Assembly (NCBI GenBank): GCA_002368545.1
Contig: MTSC01000001.1
Location: 1,179,018-1,243,017, forward strand
Origin: Ramichloridium luteum
Lineage: Eukaryota; Ascomycota; Dothideomycetes; Mycosphaerellales; Dissoconiaceae
Direction: 5' to 3'
Length of the DNA: 64,000 nt
Shown: in pieces, positions 33,129 to 42,947 of the stretch
Layout: each line of letters opens with the position of its first letter
Position numbering within the stretch: position 1 is the first letter of the stretch
Translations under genes and position numbers: made by a program
The notes under the pieces: model-generated
What the model was told of the DNA's origin: nothing
Database searches by the model: none
The model's input: only the letters and a program-made list of their open reading frames with translations

Positions 33129-35480
33129 ACAAGAGCCCGACAGTCTGGACACCCTAAAGCACTAGTAAGGTTTGCTTTTCAGCCTGCCACAGACCTGCAC
33201 CGTGCAGCACTTGCCTGCAGCCGCCTGCCTGCAGCAGCGCCTGCAGTTGCATGCAACACAAATGTGAGGAGACATATAGTGCAGTTGAAATGAGACTACT
33301 GGAGCTTTCGCCGGGGCCGGGTTCCTCCCTCGTCTCTTGGTCAGCCAATCCGTGGTTGACTGAGGGAGCTGGAGGCTTCCACCGGCGAAGAACGAGCGGA
33401 TAAATGTGCGCGGCTGATAGCGATTGTGAACGCATGCAGCGTGAATCGGTCTCTCGAGCATCATATTACTGTGGGAGGGGAACAAGGGAGGACAAGAAAA
33501 CCAACCAGAAACTCTATCTCCTCGCATTCGTCGAATTTTTCACGAGCTTTCTTCCACTTCTTTTTTTTTCTCTCTCCAGTAGAAAGATCCAGGAAAATTA
33601 AGAGGACGTCCCGTATCGAATGGATTTTCCCGCCCCTTTGCGGCAATCCGCGCTCCCCACCAATAGGTGCCGGGCCATCAGTTAGTGCAGATGCGAATGC
33701 ATGCCGCCCGTCGTGCGCCGCGCCCACATGGTTCCATAGGTAGCACATGCCGTCGCACAGTCATCATCTCCGGCGCGACACGCGTGTGCTGATTCAGAAA
33801 CTTTGCTGTGTGGTGGGCATGCGGGCGGGCAACAACGGGCGGGCGCACGCCGCGGATCGGCGAGTGGTGGTGAGCTTCTTTGGGAGAAGGGGAGCGGGAG
33901 CGGTGGTGCGTTCTGCCGTGCAGCTGGGTTGTAGTGTGGTGACTGTGGTCCGGTCGTGCCGGTACAGCGCAGTGATATTGATTGCGGTGGCTCGCCACAA
34001 CCAACCACCACGTTCACTCCGTCGCCTTGGACGACACAAGCTCGCCGTGCTCGCCTCGTGGGTCGTCCGGCCACCCGGCGGAAGTCGCCAGGCGGGCGCA
34101 ACGAGGGAGATGATGGGGAAGGTGTTCCGCCGCCTCAGAGGAACGAACTCGACCGTGCCAACCCAGTCTTAAGAGATCGAAACCAGATCGGTACGAAGAG
34201 GCGCACACGCGCGCGCGTCTCTCCAAATTGAAAGGGTCCAGCACAATGGTCCTTGACTTTTTCTCCTTCCCTTCTCGCTTGAGCTACAGTACGCGGTTGC
34301 TGCCCAAACCACGGAAGGACGAGATCCCGAGGGAAAGCCATCGTCTTCAGGTCGCACTGTCGCAGTAGCAGCAGCAGCAAGCGAGTTTCGAGACCGGCCT
34401 CTTGGGTGGGTATCATGGGGACTGTGATGGCGGTAAAGACGGCTGTCTCGCGAGCTGGCTAACCACGGAGGTTCCAGTATGGTGGGGTCTAGTTCAATGA
34501 CGACCAATGCCCGGCGGGCGAAGGAACGATCGCGGCAACGACGACGACAAGGAAGGATCGCCATAATGACCGAGTTTTATAGATGCCCGATCGGCCGTTC
34601 GAAAAGGGTCGAGACTCAGGAACCAACAGAAAACAACCATCGTTATAATGATTCAAAAGGAAAATGTACATGCTCCATCGCATATCGTACAAGCCCTAAC
34701 TTACTGGATTGGTATTTTTTTTGGTTTCTTCAAGCATCGTTATCGCGATTGCCAGTCTATCCTGCGCCCTCAACGCCCATGCACATAGCCAGGATTGCCC
34801 AGCAAAAAGGCAATATAGTTTTATAGATCTCGATATTGTTTCCCGCAAACTTTCCCGGTGCGAAGCCCTACTTAGTACATTTGATGAATGCCGCCGCTAG
34901 TGCCGAGTATTCGTCAGCCAATATAACTTACTAGACTTTAGTTTGCTATGTACTGTACACTGTGTATCAAACCGACCGTCGACTTGCAGAGCTACCCATT
35001 GCTGCTGCCTTTCTGCGATGCGGTACGTTCAAGCGTTGAGACCGTAGCCGTTCGCTTGACGATATCTACTACAGCGGTAATTTTCCGAGATATTTCCGAG
35101 CAGTGGCTGAATATCCCGTCGATTGATCTTGCGAAGACGATATATCAAAACGTGTCCTTGGGTACGTGAGAATAAGCTGTTCAATCAACAGAGTCTAGCT
35201 CACCTAGGATCAGTCCAATGTAGAATCACACTCGAGCACTAAAGTGTCACTTTGGAGCCATATGAAGGTGTCAGGGATGGAGAGCTCCGCGTCGCAAAAC
35301 GACGCCAAGTGACAAGAGTTCACTCCAATCACATCGACCAACAATTTGAGAAGTGTATAACATTCGCAGAGAACGGAGATAGAGAGCATCACACCTTTAT
35401 CATTGAACGTCATATTCACATAAAAAATCCCGTAGCAAATTGCCGAAACCCCAGATGCCCTCTTAGTTCTCGCGACGCTC

Positions 35481-37559
35481 TCAGGCATCCTCCGCCTCCA
35501 CACGACACAGTATCTCCTCGAGGAAGCCCTCCAAGAGCCCCCCGACGCCGTCGCCCATACTAACGGGCGAGCTCTCATCCAGCTGATCGATCTCGTGCAT
35601 CAAGCGAACCATCTTGCCCATGCACTTGCGGATGTGGTCGTGCGCGGCGCGCTTCCGTTGGAGCTCGGGGGAGAGAGAAGCGGCACCGCTCGAGGATCGT
35701 CGGGTGGGAGGACCCGCTGCATCGGCGGCTGTAGCAGCATTCGGAGCAGCCTGTTGTTGTTCTTTTTGATACAGTGCCAAGTGGTAGCTGCGGCGGTGGA
35801 GGGCGGCCTCCAGGGCGGGGATAAGAACCGAGTCGAGCGCGGTAATTCGTGGTGGATCGTTGACAGGTAGTGCTGATGCTGCGGCAGGTGGCACAGGTGT
35901 CGGCTCGGGGGCCCGCTGAGGCTGCCTCGCATCTTCTACCGGCGCAGCAGTCGACCTTGGTACCTGCTGAGATGATGATACCGCTGCTGGGGTCGGAAGG
36001 GTCTGTTGTAAGGCAGATTGCGGCGGTGCTACCTTTGTCTGCGGAGGTACGACCGAGATTTGTCGATCTGTGGAAGCCGCCGTCGGCTGTAGCTTCGGGG
36101 CCGGAATTTGTGGACCGTCGTTCAATGCCAGGCCTTTCATATAGCGCGACATGTCGCTAGCAATCGACTGTTGCAGAAAATCGTCGTTCAGTAATCGTGC
36201 ATCTGAGGGCGTGGCTGGCGGCTTGGGCGACGCATCCATCGCAGCCGGGCCTTGTGAAGAGGTAAAAGAAGGCGGCGGAGGCGTCTGTGGAACACCTGAG
36301 CCAACAGGCTTTCTGGTTGGTGAGACGGGGAGTGGGACTTGAGCCGCTGCGCTTGGAGTCAAGATGGGCACAGTCCTTTTCGTAGGAGATGGGGTCTTTG
36401 GTGGTGGTGGAGGCGCCATGTTTCCACGGACAGTCTTCCCGGTGTGCGTTTCCAGGCTCGAATCAGAGTTCTCCTTATTGCCGTCGCTTCGCGGCGTCGG
36501 CAATGTTGGAATTTGTGCGTTTCGTGAATTCATCTCAACCTCATTCATCGGCCGCAAGCCAGCAGCAGGCCCAGCTCGGCCAGCAGGCCTGACGGTCCCG
36601 AAATCCCATAGATCGTCATCTTGTACATGTTGTTCTTGTGATGCACTTCGTGATTCATAGCTGCCATCGTCGTGGGACTTGTTACGATTCCGTCGTTGGT
36701 TGGCCTGCCATCGTTCGTGTCGCTCGATCAGTTCGGTCAGGTATGCGGTGCGCTTGGCCTTCTTGATCCATGGGTGCTTCATGAGCTCGCGCGTGCTGGC
36801 CCGTTCCTTCACATCTTTGACGAGGCACCGCGAGACGAAGTGTTTGAAGTCCTTGCTGAAGTCCCCTTCCAGCACAGGGGCTGGATTCTTTGGGATGATG
36901 AAGAGTACCTTCATGGGGTGGATGTCACCAAGCGGAGGCTGGCCGGTCGCGAGCTCCAGAGCTGTAATGCCCAATGACCAGGTATCCGCCTTGTAGCTAT
37001 ATCCCGATTGCTTGATGACTTCCGGGGCCATCCAGAAAGGCGTGCCAACAAAGGTATTCTTCTTGCTGCACGTAGCGGTGAGCTGCCCGGAGACGCCAAA
37101 GTCAGCCAGCTTGACTTGGCCATTTGCGCCGAGAAGAACGTTGGCTGCCTTCACATCTCGGTGAATCTTCTGATCGGTGTGCAAGTAGTCCAGTCCCATA
37201 ATCAGCTCACGCATGATAATGCAGATGAACTCTTCGGGGATGTTTCCAGAGCGTAACAAATCCCCGCAACTCCCACCGGCGCAGTATTCCATCACAATCC
37301 ATAGTTCCGAGCCTTTGAGGAAGGAGCCGTAGTATTTCGTCACATAGGGTGAGTCGATGCCGGAGAGAATGGCTATCTCTTGGATGATGTCGTCCACCTC
37401 GTCGTCAGCATTCTCCACATCGATGACTTTGATCGCTACCGATTTCCCCGATCTCTTGTCCACGCCCTTGTAGACTGCGCCGAAACTACCCTCTCCCAGG
37501 CACTCTTGGCGCGTGTAGATCGTTTCGGGGTCGATATTCGTCGCACCGGTGCTGGCCAT
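35481..37559 (-). CDS. GCK-III family Ser/Thr kinase, Nak1/POD-6-like
   Basis: A single exon of 692 residues. The kinase domain (about 16-268) is complete: GEGSFG loop at 22-27, VAIK lysine K44, HRD at 133-135, DFG at 153-155, and activation segment GTPFWMAPE (172-180). The wording CxGEGSFGAVYKGVDKRSGKSVAIKVID and the tail LMKHPWIKKAKRTAYLTELIERHERW match the fungal germinal-centre kinases Nak1 (S. pombe) and POD-6 (Neurospora). A long Pro/Ser/Thr-rich, disordered middle and a conserved C-terminal helical segment (about 595-690, SVLIPALEAALHRRSYH and HDHIRKCMGKMVRLMHEIDQLDE) complete the family layout. In filamentous fungi this kinase acts upstream of the NDR kinase COT-1/Orb6 in the morphogenesis (RAM/MOR) pathway controlling polarity. 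Orthology is judged from sequence reading only. Confidence 0.92.
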   Translation of the reverse strand: MASTGATNIDPETIYTRQECLGEGSFGAVYKGVDKRSGKSVAIKVIDVENADDEVDDIIQEIAILSGIDSPYVTKYYGSFLKGSELWIVMEYCAGGSCGDLLRSGNIPEEFICIIMRELIMGLDYLHTDQKIHRDVKAANVLLGANGQVKLADFGVSGQLTATCSKKNTFVGTPFWMAPEVIKQSGYSYKADTWSLGITALELATGQPPLGDIHPMKVLFIIPKNPAPVLEGDFSKDFKHFVSRCLVKDVKERASTRELMKHPWIKKAKRTAYLTELIERHERWQANQRRNRNKSHDDGSYESRSASQEQHVQDDDLWDFGTVRPAGRAGPAAGLRPMNEVEMNSRNAQIPTLPTPRSDGNKENSDSSLETHTGKTVRGNMAPPPPPKTPSPTKRTVPILTPSAAAQVPLPVSPTRKPVGSGVPQTPPPPSFTSSQGPAAMDASPKPPATPSDARLLNDDFLQQSIASDMSRYMKGLALNDGPQIPAPKLQPTAASTDRQISVVPPQTKVAPPQSALQQTLPTPAAVSSSQQVPRSTAAPVEDARQPQRAPEPTPVPPAAASALPVNDPPRITALDSVLIPALEAALHRRSYHLALYQKEQQQAAPNAATAADAAGPPTRRSSSGAASLSPELQRKRAAHDHIRKCMGKMVRLMHEIDQLDESSPVSMGDGVGGLLEGFLEEILCRVEAEDA

Positions 37560-37955
37560 GGCGTCGAGGAGCCTCCCTTACGAGGTGAGGAGGGGATGAT
37601 GGGACTCGGTGTGGTTGCGCGACACACAGGAGGGAGGTGAATTTGAGGCGCACGCGGTAGGCAGGAAGGTCTCGGTCACTGCCGACTTAACGTGGAGTGA
37701 GTGCACCGCATCTTGCATTGTTGACAAAAACCCTTGGACGTCGCTGCCGTGTTTACCAATGGCACAACAACAGCCACATGGGCGCTTGTGACGCTGTTTC
37801 GCGTCGAATTCGTTGGCCAGGGTTGTTTACGCGGGGTACGCTAGACTCACCTGCAGGAGTTGACGCCATCAACATCAAGGTGGTGGAAAACTCACCGCAG
37901 TAACCAAAGTGAACATTGTTTCATATCGCCAACCTCACATCTCACATCGGTGACA
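37560..37955. promoter_or_regulatory. divergent promoter region, kinase and M20 peptidase
   Basis: About 400 bp between divergent starts. No clear TATA box. The frame of the peptidase stays open upstream to 37860, but the extra residues would precede and block a good signal peptide. Confidence 0.4.
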
Positions 37956-39313
37956 ATGCGAGGCGCCGCGATCATGTCGATTTTGGCTGGAGTGCCCCTG
38001 GGCCTGGCTTCATTGGTTGTAGGACAGCAGCGACCGCTCCAGGAAGACTCGATCAGGACAGGAAAGCTTTCCTTGACTCATGATCTGATCGGCTTCCACA
38101 AAAGCTTAGTAGAGATTGAATCGATCACTGATAATGAGAAGGAGGTCGGTGATTGGCTCGCAGAGAGCCTGCAGTCGCAAGGTTACACGGTGGAGAAGCA
38201 ATTCATCTCGAAAGATCCTGAGCGGTTCAATGTTTTGGCCTGGCCAGGCACCAAGAGAGATGCCAAGCTGCTCGTGAGCAGTCACATTGACACGGTGAGT
38301 GGGATCCTCTCTTCATATGATCGCAATAAGCTCTTCACATGATCAATATTCTTCATGTGACCGGCGAAGCATAGCCTGACAAAGAGCAGGTACCACCCTT
38401 CATCCCGTACAAATTCGAGAAGTTCGCCGACAACAACACCATCTGGGGCCGCGGCTCCGTCGACGCCAAGGGCAGCGTCGCCGCGCAGCTCATCGCCATC
38501 AACAACCTGCTCGCCGCCGAGAAGATCAGCCCGGATGATGTGGCCGTGCTGTTCGTCGTCGGCGAGGAGCAAGGTGGCGCCGGCATGAAGGCCGCCAACG
38601 ACCTAGGCTTGCGGCCGCACGCTATCGTCTTCGGCGAGCCGACCGAGCGCAAGCTGATCTCGGGTCACAAGGGCATCTTACGTGTGAACCTGCACGCCAA
38701 AGGCCGTGCTGCCCACAGCGGTTACCCCTGGCTCGGCCGCAGTGCGAACGAGGTCTTGATTGCGGCGCTGGCGCCCATTGCAACGTTGGGCGATAACCTG
38801 CCGCAGAGCAAGAAGTTCGGTAAGACGACGCTGAACATCGGCCAGATGAGCGGAGGCGTCGCGCCGAACGTCGTTGCAGAGAGCGCGAGCGCGGGCATCT
38901 TGGTGCGCATTGCCGCTGGATCTCCGGAGCTGGTCTTCGACGAGATCAAGAAAGCAGTCCACCACGCTGTGAAGCCGTTCCTGTCCGGTCCTGAGGGCGG
39001 TGAGAAGCAGCACCTGCGCCCCGAGGACGTCATCGACATCGAGGCGCCGGCTGAGTCGCACGGTGTCACCGACATCGACCACGACATCCCGGGCTTCGAG
39101 GTCATGTCGGTCAACTACGGCACGGACATCCCGAACTGGAAAGTCAACCGCGACGGCCAGAAGCGGTACCTTTACGGACCTGGCACCATCTTTGTTGCGC
39201 ACAGTGACCACGAAGCACTGACGGAACAGGAGTTGTACGATGCGGTGGAAGGTTATGAGAAGATCTTCGTGTACGTTTTGGAGCAGCTGAAGAATAGATC
39301 ACCGCAGCATTGA
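37956..39313 (+). CDS. secreted M20-family metallopeptidase
   Basis: Exons 37956-38294 and 38390-39313, joined across a 95-bp intron (GTGAGT...GCAG), give 420 residues. The ATG at 37956 starts a signal peptide (MRGAAIMSILAGVPLGLASLV). The M20 di-zinc site is complete: SSHIDTVPP (H110, catalytic D112), GRGSVDAKGS (bridging D138), GEEQGG (E172 general base, E173 ligand), E196 in FGEPTE and a late His in FVAHSDHE. A dimerisation domain with HSGYPWLGRSANE lies between. The family removes single amino acids from peptides or hydrolyses acyl-amino acids; the exact substrate is not visible. It is probably secreted or vacuolar. It converges on a secreted orphan gene 95 bp away, so the two could be expressed together outside the cell. 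Confidence 0.92.
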
Positions 39314-39408
39314 TAGATAGAACCCCGGAAAACCTTTGTATCATGGCACATCGCAGCATCGAAATAGACTTCTTCATATTCTGCGCAGAACTCCCTCTTT
39401 CCCACATT

Positions 39409-40443
39409 CTACTGCAGAGAAGTTGGATCAACATTGGCCACTGCAGTCGCGCAGTCCTCAGGATTATTCCCCACCGTCTGCGCACAACCCGAATACCCAT
39501 CCACATTCGCATACACACCACCCGAGACCGCACTCTGCAGCGCACCACTCGTCAGACCCGCCCCATCTGCGCCCGGCCCGAATGTCACCTGTCCATTACT
39601 GAAGAACGGCAACGCGGTCGCATTGGTAAAGTAATATGCGTTCCGCTGACACAGCCCGTTCGTCAGCACCGAAGGCTGATTGATCATCGTCTTGAACGTC
39701 TTGTCCGTGTATTTCGAGTTTGAGGCTGCGATCTGATGGAACAGGAAATCCGCCACTTCGGGGTACACGCCCGGACCGGTGATCGGATTCGGCAGCACGT
39801 TCCACTTCGCCGCCGTGCTGTACGTCCCGCCGGAATCGATCTGGTACGCGGCACCAGGGGGATCGAAGGCGCCGAGGCGAAGGCTCGATCCTTCGACGAC
39901 TGTCGAGACCAGTGCGGGCACCACGCCGGCAACGGACTCGCCGCTCGGCCCAGCGATGTACGCGCTGATCGGAATCGAGACAACGGGACCGCTGCTGTTG
40001 TTTCCTGAAGCGGAAACGTATGGTACAAAGAGGAGGCCGTTCCGCAGTGCTCCGGAGATTTGTAGGACCGACATGCGGGTATCAGCTTCGTAGGCGATCT
40101 CGGCAAGGACGGGGTGCATCCCGGCTGGGAAGCCATGTGGGAAGAGAGTCGCGTCAGAGGTTGGCAGTGGGCGCAGTTGGTAGTTCTTGAGTGGAAAGGC
40201 TTCGTTGACGGCGGTTTGGGCAGCGTCGATGGGGACAGGAACGATGAACCATGCTGAGAAATCCTATCAGTGTCTTCTAATGGGAGCATGAGAAAGGTGA
40301 ATTGACTTACTGCCGTTGGTCGTCTGGGTCCGGACGTTCGGGTTGTAGGGGGCTACATTATTGAGGCATTGAGCATTAGCATTGAGCAGCTGAGTGCTCA
40401 GTGCCAGGAGTGCGAAAAGCGCAGAAGAGATCCGGGCGGCCAT
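39409..40443 (-). CDS. secreted protein of unknown function
   Basis: Two exons on the minus strand, 40443-40311 and 40253-39409, spliced over a 57-bp intron (GTAAGT/TTCTCAG), giving 325 residues. Residues 1-24 are a signal peptide ending NANAQ. The mature part begins CLNNVAPYNPNVRTQT and includes hydrophobic beta-like stretches (GLLFVPYVSASGNNSSGPVVSIPISAYI), two or more N-glycosylation sites (NNSS, NAT) and a few Cys, with Cys also near the end (SGCAQT, PEDCAT). I recognise no catalytic motif or named domain. A TATA box lies about 75 bp upstream, suggesting regulated, strong expression. The splice choice joins T of TNGT to WFIVPVPIDAAQ in a natural reading; the alternative acceptor after GATAG would break the frame. 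Confidence 0.82.
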
Positions 40444-40516
40444 GTCGATCTGATCGCTTGCAGGATGGATGGATGTGTGCTGTCGGAGTTCATGATTCGG
40501 GAGCGCACCGGCTTCA

Positions 40517-40522
40517 TATATA
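40517..40522 (-). promoter_or_regulatory. TATA box of the secreted orphan gene
   Basis: TATATA about 75 bp before the start codon at 40443 on the minus strand. Confidence 0.55.
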
Positions 40523-41545
40523 CAACAGCTCACAGCGTGAGATCACGGAATGACGGCGGTGGCCCCCACTGATGCCGATGAAAACAAAGGATCGTTCGCG
40601 TGGCGTTCAGTTTGTGCAAGGTTGAGGTCTGGTGCTACATCGTCCTCGAAAGCTTCGGTCTCAATCCGGAAGTCGCAGCGTGGATTATTCTGTTCTGTGA
40701 CGAATCAACTACCAACTCTGGACATCCGTGAAATGCATGGTGTGCCAAAGCCCCTGCTCAACGTGCATGCTGTTCACTACAAAGGCCGTGATGTGCTGGT
40801 ACCTGTAGCTTTGATTGGTTCGCAGCGAAAGATGGGACGTCTCGGAGCGGCTGAGATCCGTGTTTGCTTTAGATGATTTTCATGTGGCTCCGAGAATCAC
40901 GGATGTTTCAGTTCGGTTCATTTAATCGGCGAACAATGATATTAAGTGTCTTCTTGAGATGCGAGTATCTCAGACGTGGCGCGGACAGATTCCCGAGCAT
41001 GCAGCGGAACATCAAGCATCCGATCGATGGGAAGATCAGCCCGTTCACCGATCTCCGATGCTGGCGTCGATTGCGCCAGCCAGGAACAAGACTCAATGTT
41101 CTCAACAACGTTCTTCGAAGCATCACGAATTCCACGCTCGATCTGATCTCGGATGAGCGACGAAGAACATCTGCAGGTACCTAAGCAGTTCTCGTGCTGA
41201 GATAAGTCGTGAGAACGTCCCACAAATTCGTGTCCCGCATTTTGGAGGGGCAGGATCTCGAGACACGCCGTTTCATTCAACGACCAATGCAGCGATTGCC
41301 GCACAAGCTACCGAGCTTTCAGGTTCTGATATCAAAAGAGCAGGTATTTGGGTATCTTGGATCTCTGCTTTCGGCACTAAGCACGCGAGGGAGTGGTACA
41401 TCCATTTGAATCTGCGCGGAATGTCGTCATCAGATAGGTTGCTGGCAGAAGCATATAGCAAGGGCGTCCAATGTCTTCCTTATACTTTCCTTCATCTATA
41501 GGCATGATAATCTAATTTTGAAGTGACACTAACAACGGCATCGAG
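40523..41545. promoter_or_regulatory. divergent intergenic region, secreted orphan and Fe-ADH
   Basis: About 1 kb shared by two divergent promoters. Overlapping frames at 40550-41400 on both strands lack domains. No repeat or other element stands out. Confidence 0.4.
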
Positions 41546-42814
41546 ATGTCCAACCTCACCGGCGAAACCTACCGTCTCGCCTACCCAACCCTCGAGGGCC
41601 GCGAGAACCCAGCCTACGTCTCCTACGGCCGCCCGCACCATGAAGCCTGCGCCTACCACGTCGAGCACACATTCAACGCGAAGCGCGCATTTTTGATCGC
41701 CTCGAACTCGCTCACCAAGAACACCGACGAAGTGCAAAAGCTACAACATGCCCTTGGCGATCGCCTCGTCGGCACCTGGCCCGGCTTCTCCGCCCACACG
41801 CCCTGGGATCAAGTGCTCGCGGCGACGGTCGAGGCGCGCGCGAAGCAGGCCGATTGTATCATCACGATCGGTGGTGGCAGCCTAACGGACGGCGCGAAGG
41901 CGATCCTGCTCTTTCTCGCGAACGCTGTGACGACCATGGAGGACCTACAAGCGCTACGGGACCGAGACCCCGGGCAAGGACGGCTAGCCGAGCGACCATC
42001 GACGGAGATGCCGGTCAAGGCGCCGACGATTCCACTCATTTGCATTCCGACAACGTTATCTGGTGGCGAATTCTCTCAGTTCGCGGGTGGAACAGACCCG
42101 AAGACGCACAGAAAGTCTACGGTTGGACATCCCTTCTGCGCACCGCGGCTGATCATCGATGACCCCAAACTCACGGTAACGACGCCAGAATGGGTATGGC
42201 TGTCAACGGGCGTTCGGGCGATCGATCACTGCGCTGAAGCATTCTGCCGGACGGTGAAGGAAGACGCCGAGCTCGACGCTGCCCTGTTGGATGGACTCAA
42301 GGAGATCCTCCCGAATCTCCTGATCGCGAAGAAGAACTGGACCGATGAGGACGCGCGACTGAAGGCCATGCTCGGCGTCAATGCGGCCATGATGTTACTC
42401 AAGAAGGGTGCACCTGTGGGCGCTTCACACGGCATTGGACATCAACTCGGTCCGCTTGGCGTCGGGCACGGGCAGACATCCTGCATTCTGTTGCCATCGG
42501 TCATGAAGTGGAATGTCAAGGCGAATGCGCCGCAGCAGGCGAAGCTCAAGACGGCGATTTGGGCGGATCCGGCCACCGCAGAGGTGCTCAAGGCGCGTGG
42601 GTTGAAGGAGCAGGAGAGCGATGTCGGTGATGCGTTGGACGCCATTTTCCGCGAGCTGGGCATGCCACGGACGCTGAAGGAGATGAACATTGGTAAGGAT
42701 CGCCTCGATGCGCTCGCGGAGAACAGCCTGCAGGATCCGTGCTGCGCGTCCAATCCAATCCCGATTGAGAAGAAGGAGCAGGTGTTGGAGATTCTGGAGA
42801 TGTGCGCTGGTTGA
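41546..42814 (+). CDS. iron-type (group III) alcohol dehydrogenase family protein
   Basis: A single exon of 422 residues. The dinucleotide motif IITIGGGSLTDGAK (GGGSLTD at 109-115) and the C-terminal helical domain identify the Fe-ADH/maleylacetate-reductase superfamily. Two metal-site histidines are present (H299 in SHGIGHQLG and H308 in GVGHGQTSCILLP), and H228 lies in VRAIDHCAEAF, but the first canonical ligand, Asp in GxDAxxH, is Arg here (R224), with D227 next to the histidine. A similar change occurs in a subgroup of fungal relatives. The reaction is probably NAD(P)H-linked reduction of a small aldehyde or ketone, or maleylacetate; metal use is uncertain. The neighbour is a convergent MFS carrier 133 bp away, suggesting a small catabolic pair. 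Confidence 0.9.
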   Translation: MSNLTGETYRLAYPTLEGRENPAYVSYGRPHHEACAYHVEHTFNAKRAFLIASNSLTKNTDEVQKLQHALGDRLVGTWPGFSAHTPWDQVLAATVEARAKQADCIITIGGGSLTDGAKAILLFLANAVTTMEDLQALRDRDPGQGRLAERPSTEMPVKAPTIPLICIPTTLSGGEFSQFAGGTDPKTHRKSTVGHPFCAPRLIIDDPKLTVTTPEWVWLSTGVRAIDHCAEAFCRTVKEDAELDAALLDGLKEILPNLLIAKKNWTDEDARLKAMLGVNAAMMLLKKGAPVGASHGIGHQLGPLGVGHGQTSCILLPSVMKWNVKANAPQQAKLKTAIWADPATAEVLKARGLKEQESDVGDALDAIFRELGMPRTLKEMNIGKDRLDALAENSLQDPCCASNPIPIEKKEQVLEILEMCAG

Positions 42815-42947
42815 GAAACATGTCATGGATTGTCAATCCAATTTCTCGGAGGCGATGGGTGTCTATATAAATTCATGAATTCATGAGTCGTAACGATGAC
42901 CCTTCGGATCAAAGGGTGTAATAGAAATCTGGCCTGCATTGTGTCAG

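Larger units (their letters stand above)
32593..35480. other. 2.9-kb convergent intergenic region, no gene recognised
   Basis: This is unusually long for the space between two 3' ends. It contains a perfect 25-bp hyphenated palindrome (32902-32926), a CTGCAG-rich cluster (about 33205-33255), an 11-bp tandem repeat (33103-33128), and a T-rich pyrimidine tract ending in CCAG (about 33556-33579) that looks like a strong splice acceptor. Frames on both strands are Arg/Pro/Ser-rich shadows with no domain. An intron-rich or non-coding gene remains possible. Confidence 0.45.

Noticed and set aside
33682..34231. Arg/Pro-rich open frames on both strands
   Set aside because: Composition is typical of non-coding GC-rich DNA; frames overlap on both strands and no domain is seen.
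37860..37955. Upstream extension of the M20 peptidase
   Set aside because: It would place 32 polar residues before the signal peptide and does not fit a secreted enzyme.
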